Of a DNA stretch of 64,000 bases, positions 58,020 to 64,000 are shown piece after piece; positions within the stretch are counted from its first letter, which is position 1, and every line of letters starts with the position of its first letter. The notes under the pieces were generated by a model. It saw only the letters and a list, made by a program, of their open reading frames with translations. It was not told the origin of the DNA and did no database searches. The stretch comes from Cyanoderma ruficeps (lineage: Eukaryota > Chordata > Aves > Passeriformes > Timaliidae): contig VZDJ01000049.1 in NCBI GenBank assembly GCA_008694505.1, positions 1,275,286 through 1,339,285 of the forward strand, read 5' to 3'. Both the position numbers and the translations under genes were made by a program.

Positions 58020-58480
58020 GGATTCCCACCCTCCAGCTCTCTGCCTGCAGCCCGCTCAGGGCACATCCCAGAGCAGGAAAAGGAAAAAAATCGCCCCGCG
58101 ATTCCCGAGGTACGGCGGGCAAGGACGCGGCGCCGCCGCAGGCCCCGCAGGCAGCGGGTCCCGCCGGGAAGGAGAGCCGGGTCCGAACGCACCGAGCTGA
58201 GGGCAACAGGCTCCGGCTCGCCCCGGCTTTGGCACATCCCGGGGCCGTCCCGGGGCCGTCCCGGGGCCATCCCGGCCCCGCCGCCTCCGCAGCCCCGCGG
58301 GGCCTCACCTGCCGTCGGGGAACCGGTCCGGTCGCGAACAGCTCCGGCGGCGACGCGGCGGCGCGACCCGGACGTTCCGCGCATGAATGTTCCGCCACCC
58401 CGCATCTGATTCCTGGGGATTTGGCCCCAAAACGCCCGCAGGGGACGGGGATCGAGCACGGCGGGGCTCGCTGTCCCTGC
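58020..58480 (-). promoter_or_regulatory. ACSF3: ACSF3 CpG-island promoter
   Basis: CpG-dense block around the exon 1 donor. A CRE-like TGACATCA lies at about 58535. No TATA box, as expected for a housekeeping mitochondrial enzyme. Confidence 0.6.
58309..58400 (-). other. ACSF3: ACSF3 exon 1 candidate (5' UTR or alternative N-terminus)
   Basis: In the CpG island, CCGACGGCAG|GTGAGG gives a strong minus-strand donor (GT at 58308-58307). The 5' edge is not defined by sequence. Two ATGs (58399 and 58384, both with weak context) are in frame with the exon 2 start once spliced, with no stop between, so the exon may encode an extended Arg-rich leader. The usual start at 55751 has better context. 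Confidence 0.55.
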
Positions 58481-58996
58481 AGCCCCCTGGAGTATCACCA
58501 GCGTCCACACCACGGGTGTCACGGCGGGGTGTGTGACATCATGGAGCGCCATCTCTGCCCCGCGGGTCTTGGGGCCGTGGGCCTCGTCTGCAGGGTTTTG
58601 GGGTTTGGGCAGGGTCCAGGGACGGCCTGGGCTCGTGGAGCCTTCACCCGTGGGCATCCAGGGGATGCACAGAGATCCCAGAGATGCACAGACACCCTGG
58701 GGACACACAGACACCCTGGGGACACAGAGGCATGCCGGGGATGCACAGAGGTGCCCGTGATGGCACACGGCGCGCCATGCCCAGGCCCTGCTCCCGCACT
58801 GGAGCCGTGTTTCTGTGGCCGTGTGTGGCGGGCCGTGAAGCGGCACGGCCGGGGTGACCCCCACCCACCTCCCCAGGTGTCTTTCCACCGGGGCTGTGGC
58901 TGCAGCCCGCGAGGTGCAGCGGGCTGGGAGCGGAAACGGGGCCGGGATCCCAGTGAGAGCACCCAACGCTCCTGCACAGCCCCGCTGCCAGAGCGC

Positions 58997-59129
58997 CATG
59001 GCACGGCTCCTTCCTCATGGCACGGCTCCTTCCTCATGGCACAGCTCCCTTTTCATGGCACAGCTCCCTCCTCATGGCACAGCTCCTTCCTCATGGCACA
59101 GCTTCCTCCTCATGGCACAGATGCCTCCT
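58997..59129. repeat. 19-bp minisatellite, 7 copies
   Basis: Units at 58997, 59016, 59035, 59054, 59073, 59092 and 59111 with consensus catggcacagctccttcct, followed to about 59215 by looser variants of the same words. Confidence 0.93.
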
Positions 59130-60194
59130 CACGGCACAGCTCTCCATGGCATAGCTCTCCATAACACAGGTTCCCATGGCACAGCTCTCCATGACACAGG
59201 TTCCCATGGCACCAATCCCTCTGTGTCTCTCAGCTGTGGCACAGCCCTGTCCCCATTTCCTCCCCACTGCCCACTTCCCCATCCCACAGCCCCTTCCCCA
59301 GTTCCTCCCCATCCCACAGCTGCGTCCCCATTGTGCAGCTCTCACACCCTTCCCATTTCACACCCCATTCACTCTCCCCACCTCCCTCCTGTCCCTGGGC
59401 CGCTGCAGGAGGCTCCCAACACTCACTGAGGCCCCAGTGCCAGCGGGTGCCACCTCCCTGCAGGTGTCCCCAGCACCCAGCCCGGCCCTGCGGCCGCCAG
59501 CGTCACTCTCCACACTCCCCATCTGTCACCAGCCTCCCCCTGTCCCCTGCAGGGATGAACCCCCTCCCCAGGGTGTGTGCCCGTGGGGGGATCTCTGGCT
59601 CCGGCAGGGTGCCAACACCCCCGTGGCGGTGCAGGGACTGGCAGGGACAGCGTGGTGGTGGGGACAGAGCTGGGACATCCAAAGATGTGCCAGGGGCGGC
59701 CCCTGCAGTGCCCGCCCCGTGGGGGTGACAGGGCCGTGCTCCCCCCGATGGTGGCAGGCAGGCGGCGGGGCCAGCTGGCCGCGTGCACAGCAGATGTCAC
59801 CCCCAGCCACCCTCTGTCGCTCCGGCCCCCGGCACCTGGTGCCCACCGGCCATCTGGAGCCGGCCACATCCCCGGAGACGATGCTCATCCGTGGTCACTG
59901 CTCCTCCCCGGGGCTGCGGGGCCGCACGCTGCTCCCCGGGGCCGGGAGGGGGGAAGGAAGGAGCTGCTCCCCATCTGCATCGGGGAGGGCTCAGCCCAGA
60001 TGTGCCCTCACAGCTGGGAGTGCAAACCGAGACCCGGGTGCAGCACAGCCCTGCCCGCCCGCAGACCCCCGGCCTCGGCTGCTGCCACGGTCCCCAGGGC
60101 TGTCCCCAAGCTGCCACCACGGGTTCTCAGGTCCCTCCCAGCTGGGTGTGAGCCCCGGGTTGAGGGGCTGCCTGCCCTCCCCGCCTTTCTCAGC

Positions 60195-60300
60195 TCGGTG
60201 ATTAATTATGGATCCAGCAGAAAGCTTTTATTGCGCTGGAGTTTACTTGTGGCACATCCGTATTTATTAAAGGAAAAAAAAAAGGAAAGTAATGACTGGG
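60195..60300. other. Candidate conserved non-coding element Q
   Basis: AT-rich block in GC-rich DNA: GTGATTAATTATGG, GCTTTTATTGCG, TGTGGCACATCCG and TATTTATTAAAGG followed by an A-run. Confidence 0.35.
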
Positions 60301-60373
60301 CTGGTGTAAACACCACAAACACTGCGGGGCCGTGGGAATGCTCAGAGTGACGGCGAGTTCATCCCGGTGCTCT

Positions 60374-60421
60374 GGGGTGGGATGGGGTGGGGTGGGATGG
60401 GGTGGGATGGGGTGTGGGGGG
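60374..60421 (+). repeat. G-rich tract, potential G-quadruplex
   Basis: Repeats of GGGGTGGGAT and GGGGT give more than four G3+ runs within 48 bp on the plus strand, enough to form a G-quadruplex. Confidence 0.8.
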
Positions 60422-61089
60422 CACTGGCAGCTTCCACTGTGACACTGCTTGGAGTGAGGACGCAGCACAGCAAGGTGGGAGCCTGTCCATCCCCGCCGGG
60501 ACACCCCAAAAACCATGGGAAGTGTGTCCCTATCCCCAGCCCGCCCCAGTCCAAGGAGGGACAGAGCCAGAGCAGTGCTGGGGTCTGGGGTGGCTGCTCA
60601 GGAGGGTGCTGTAAACAAGGGGCAGTGAAATGTTTCATCTCCACCCCTCTGCTGGCCCCTAATCCCCCACCCGAGGCCTTTGTGCCTCACCACTTCCCAG
60701 CCTCCCTAAGCTGCTCCCTGCCGGGCAGGGAAGGTCAGCAGGGGCTGCTGGCCCTGTCCCCTGCCACACCCACGACATCGGCCCCACCACGACGCTGCCA
60801 GGGCTGCCAGGGCCCTATGGTGGCAGAAAGCAGATTGGGTGTCCTCATTTCGGGGTTTAACCCTGAGCTGCTGCTCCCGCGGCGGGATGGCACAAAGCAG
60901 GGGCAAGGTCTCGCTGTGTTTTCTTTTGTGTTTTCCCCTTTCCTGCATCACTCCCAGAAGGAGCATCTGCCGCTGCAGCCACTGCCCGCAGCCGGCAGGG
61001 CTGGTCTGTCCCCAGGGGCCTGCAGGGGACACGATTGCCATGGGGACTCCCCGGGGACGGGAGCAGCTCGGAGCTGCTCGGCGTGAAGT

Positions 61090-61215
61090 GGAGCCGTAAG
61101 TGGAGCCTGCGTCACGTGGCGAGGATAAGTGCAAAATGGCCCTATTATGATAATTGCCCGGAATTATGATTGATGGAGATTAGCTGCTTATTTGAGGAAA
61201 TGGCAGACGCACGTG
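61090..61215. other. Candidate conserved non-coding element R
   Basis: CGTCACGTGGCG (E-box/CRE-like), GAGGATAAG (GATA core), CCTATTATGATAATTGCC, GGAATTATGATTGATGG and GATTAGCTGC in about 125 bp, bounded by GC-rich DNA. Confidence 0.45.
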
Positions 61216-62119
61216 TGACACGGGCAGGCCGGGGACAGCCACCGGGGCATGGGAGCAAGGGGCACGTCGGGATGGCTCCAGGAGTGGCACAAAGAGTCAC
61301 GGCCACATCCCTGGGCTGGGATGCGCCACCACCCAGGGACACCGGGTGAGGCGTGGCAGGAGGATGGGATGGGCCAGTGTGACCCACTCACACCCCATCC
61401 TGCCCCATGGGGGGCTCCTGGCACCTCCTGCCAACTCCATTAAAGGCATCCCTGAAGAAGGGGTAGAGCTGCTAACCAGGAATGGCTGCTGGTCTCTCTG
61501 TGCTGCTGGTGCCTGCCCCAGCGCCCCTGTGCCTCCCAGTGAATGTGGTTCCCAGTAAATGATTATTTTGGGAGAAACTGAGCAGGAGCTGGGCTGTTCC
61601 CCGTCTCCTGCCTGGCAATTCCCATCCGCATCCCTTGGCCTTAGGGGCCCTCTAAAGGCGTTGGCACCGGGAGCATCCACGCTATGGTGGAGGCACAAGC
61701 CACACACCCACTTCTACCTTCAAAAAGACACCCAAACCAGGAGTTTTGGGAAGAAAAGCCAGAAAAACAGGGTTGGCTGCTACGCTGGTGGCTGGCCAGG
61801 ATGTAGTCATGGCACGACTGAACTACCGTGGCTGGGATTTTGGCACGAGTTGGGGATGCTCCGTCGCGCGAGGCTGAGACGGCTGTGCCGGGCGACACAC
61901 GGCCAGAGGGCACCCCAAAACCCCCACCCATCACCAGAAGTCCCTCCTCCGCTCTCCCCTTCCCAATTTCCCGGGCCCCCCTGTGCAGCAGACGGATGCT
62001 GGGTAAGAGGTGTGTCTGTGGGAGCCGTCCTCGCCTCGCAGCATCGCCGGTCTGCGGCAGCGCTTGCCATCCCTGGGATGGGCTTTCCCGACTGGGCTGG
62101 GGGCACAACTTGGGACAGA

Positions 62120-63140
62120 CGGGGCTGAGCCTCTCCACGTGACGCCGGCACCGTGGACAGGCTCCGGAGCCTCCGCCGCGGGACAAGGACGTGGCCCAGC
62201 TGGCCTTGGCGAAGGGAAGGGGTCCCTGGTGGGTCCTCGCCACCGGGCACGGCGAAGCCAACTCCTTTCTCTGCCTTCTCCCCTTTTCCTCCCCCCATTT
62301 GGCATTTGGCAGCGGAGCCGTGGCGGCGGCTGGGGCGCGCGGTGCCGGGGAAGGGCTGCCAAGCCCCGGCAGCCCCCCGCGGCCCCCCGGCCCCCCGTGC
62401 CAAGGCTGGTGGCTGGCAGAAGGGCTGCCTGCGCCTGGCAGGGCTCCGTCAGCTGCGGGAGGATCCCTGTGCCGCGCTCGCTGCCAATTTCCCTGCGAGC
62501 TGGCACCGCAGGCGGCTCCGGAGACACCGGCAGAGAAGGCTGGGGAGGACGGATTGTGAAAGGGAGAGAGGGGGAAAAAAAAAAAAAAAATAATGGACAC
62601 ATGCCATCGCTGGAGCGGCGAGGCTGCCAAAACGCCAGCAGGCAGCGGGGGCCAAAACCCACCGGCGGAGGAGAGGAGGGTCTGGCAGCGCATCCCGGCG
62701 TGGGCACATGGAGGACGGGCAGCGTGGAGGAGGCACGGCGTGGCCGAGGCAGGACGGGCAGCAGCCGGAGGAGCCGGAGAGGAGAGAGGTATTTGCCTTC
62801 GTTCTGCAGGGTGTGCGTGTGCGTGCATGTGTCTGTGCCAGGCTCTGCATCCCGGCCGGCTCCGCTCCGTGCGGGCTGCCGCGGCCTCCCTGCCCGTCCC
62901 TCCAGCTCCTGCCTGGCCTGTCCCGCCGTCTCCTGCCTGGCCTGTCCCACAGCCCTTCCCTGCCTGCCTGGCACAGGCAGTCCCAGCTCCAGGCGCTGGC
63001 CGGGCTCGCCCTGGGGCTGCACGGATGCTCTGCCGCACGCGGGGCCGGCCAGCGAGGTTGTGGCTTTGTGTGGTTGGGCTTTGTCTGCCGGCGGCGGAGG
63101 GGCCGAGGCCGGCGGGGCTGCAGGAAGGGAGGTGTGAGCC
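62120..63140. promoter_or_regulatory. CpG-rich block, possible promoter of the next gene
   Basis: About 1 kb of dense CpG sequence interrupted by an A-run at 62575-62590. It may be a CpG island for an upstream exon of the divergent neighbour. No start codon, splice site or protein similarity is strong enough to name a gene. Confidence 0.35.
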
Positions 63141-64000
63141 AAAATCCTGCCGCCAGCAACGCTGGCACGTGGGAAATGCGCCCTGCTCCCAGCCCGGGGC
63201 CGGCCCGGAGCACAGCCTGGTGGCTGGGTGAGAAGGAGAAAGGGAGCGTGGGCAGGGAGCTCCCACATCCATCACCGTGCTGGGGAGGAGGAGGGAAGGG
63301 CAGGATTGCAGGACACCAGGAAGCTCCTGGTCCCATGGCCACGACTCGCACGATGCCGGGGTTGTGGCCACGGGGTGCTGGGTGAAGGAGATGGGGGGTG
63401 AGTGGTGTTTGTGTGGGGCGTGGAGGGGAATGTGGAGCCCCGGGGAGGGGGTTGAGGGTGCAGGGCAGAGGTCTGGTGCTGCTGTGGGCCCTCCTGCCTG
63501 CCCGGGGTGCCGGAGCAATGCTGGAGCCATTCCCAAGGCAGGAAGAGTGTGGCATCACCGCTCCATTGGCACTGTGTGATGTGGCTGCAAAAGGATCCCC
63601 AAGCACCAAACCTGGCCCGTGCCAGGGGAAGGAGCTGGCACTGAGGGGAAACAGGGATGCTGGCAATCCCAAATCTCACAGCACTGCAATTCCTGCTGCT
63701 CTGCACCCCTGAAGAACCTCAGCTGTGCCCAACAGCACCCTGTGCCTGGGGATGTCCACTCTGCACCAGTCCCAGCAGGACAAACCTCCCTCAGTGCCCG
63801 TCCCCTGCAGGAGCCGGGGCAGGGATGTCAGCATCCAGCTTCGAGAGCATCAGCATCTCCCTGGGAGTGATGTGGAGTGAGGCACAAGGTGTCCCATCCC
63901 ATCCCGTCCCATCCCNTGTCCAGGGAAGGATCCTCCCCCTGGATGGCAGCACCGCAGCCTTTCCAGCTCCCCTCATTCCCCAGAGGATGAAGCCCCGCGC

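Larger units (their letters stand above)
55781..58308 (-). other. ACSF3 intron 1
   Basis: 2528 bp. An inverted CR1 pair lies at 56032-56205, an A/T-rich stretch at 57695-57770 and a CR1 copy at 57845-57995, next to the promoter CpG island. Confidence 0.75.
58481..64000. other. Region upstream of ACSF3
   Basis: GC-rich intergenic DNA with the 19-bp minisatellite, a G-rich tract, two AT-rich elements (60195-60300 and 61090-61215), an A-run at 62575-62590 and a CpG-rich block at 62.1-63.1 kb. Long open frames on both strands show no recognisable protein. By human synteny CBFA2T3 should lie beyond the right edge. Confidence 0.7.

Noticed and set aside
58382..58999. 375-codon minus-strand frame through the ACSF3 CpG island
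   Set aside because: Only its segment next to the exon 1 donor joins ACSF3 in frame. The upstream part shows no family resemblance and the frame runs through the donor into intron.
62003..63410. Possible plus-strand splice donors (about 62004, 63228, 63395) for a CBFA2T3 first exon
   Set aside because: Several GT sites fit loosely, but no start codon or known N-terminal sequence supports one. Recorded only as a CpG-rich block.
61641..63536. Minus-strand open frame of 631 codons, with 445- and 407-codon frames overlapping it in the other phases
   Set aside because: All three minus-strand frames are open together because the DNA is GC-rich and poor in stops. The proteins are Pro/Ala/Gly-rich, pass through an A-run read as poly-Phe, and show no domain.
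1..64000. tRNA, rRNA, snoRNA, CRISPR, prophage or bacterial operon features
   Set aside because: None seen on either strand. Exon-intron structure and CR1 content identify the window as bird nuclear DNA.

Overview
This window is vertebrate genomic DNA, almost certainly from a bird, probably a songbird. Three things point there: many short CR1 LINE fragments (about 26 recognised) with typical avian 3' ends, very GC-rich gene ends with tiny introns, and no mammalian-type SINEs. The gene order matches human 16q24.3, whose long arm corresponds to chicken chromosome 11. No bacterial, plasmid, phage or CRISPR features were seen. The assembly has four single-base Ns (about 15014, 22982, 33135 and 63916).

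Two protein-coding genes lie on the minus strand. At the left edge is the 5' part of CDH15 (M-cadherin): six exons between 3068 and 59 encode 262 residues in frame (signal peptide, prosequence, EC1, EC2), and the gene runs off the window. Its core promoter region (3100-3180) carries an AT-rich TATA-like element, a 14-bp E-box palindrome and a CAGCTG E-box, which fits a muscle-restricted gene. ACSF3 (mitochondrial malonyl-CoA/methylmalonyl-CoA synthetase) fills about 7.4-58.4 kb. One non-coding or alternative-start exon lies in a CpG island at about 58.3 kb. Nine coding exons follow; all phases agree and they give an intact 584-residue protein. An AATAAA signal sits 67 bp beyond the stop codon.

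Layout: 1-3.1 kb, CDH15; 3.1-7.4 kb, GC-rich intergenic DNA with a GGGACA-type minisatellite and two AT-rich candidate conserved elements; 7.4-58.4 kb, ACSF3, whose large introns hold CR1 fragments in both orientations, AT-rich candidate enhancers and two internal CpG-rich patches; 58.4-64 kb, GC-rich intergenic DNA with a 19-bp minisatellite, a G-rich tract, two short AT-rich elements and a CpG-rich block at 62.1-63.1 kb. From human synteny the next gene to the right should be CBFA2T3, divergently transcribed, but none of its exons is recognisable here.

The most interesting signals are: a perfect 103-bp inverted repeat formed by two CR1 copies in the introns on either side of ACSF3 exon 7 (possible exon circularisation or gene conversion); three CR1 pairs in head-to-head inverted arrangement; in-frame upstream ATGs in ACSF3 exon 1 that would extend the mitochondrial leader; an intronic CpG island with a splice donor beside AT-rich candidate enhancers; a perfect plus-strand splice donor in CpG-rich DNA antisense to the ACSF3 3' end; and an unexplained plus-strand reading frame with a single stop at 31.7-32.3 kb.
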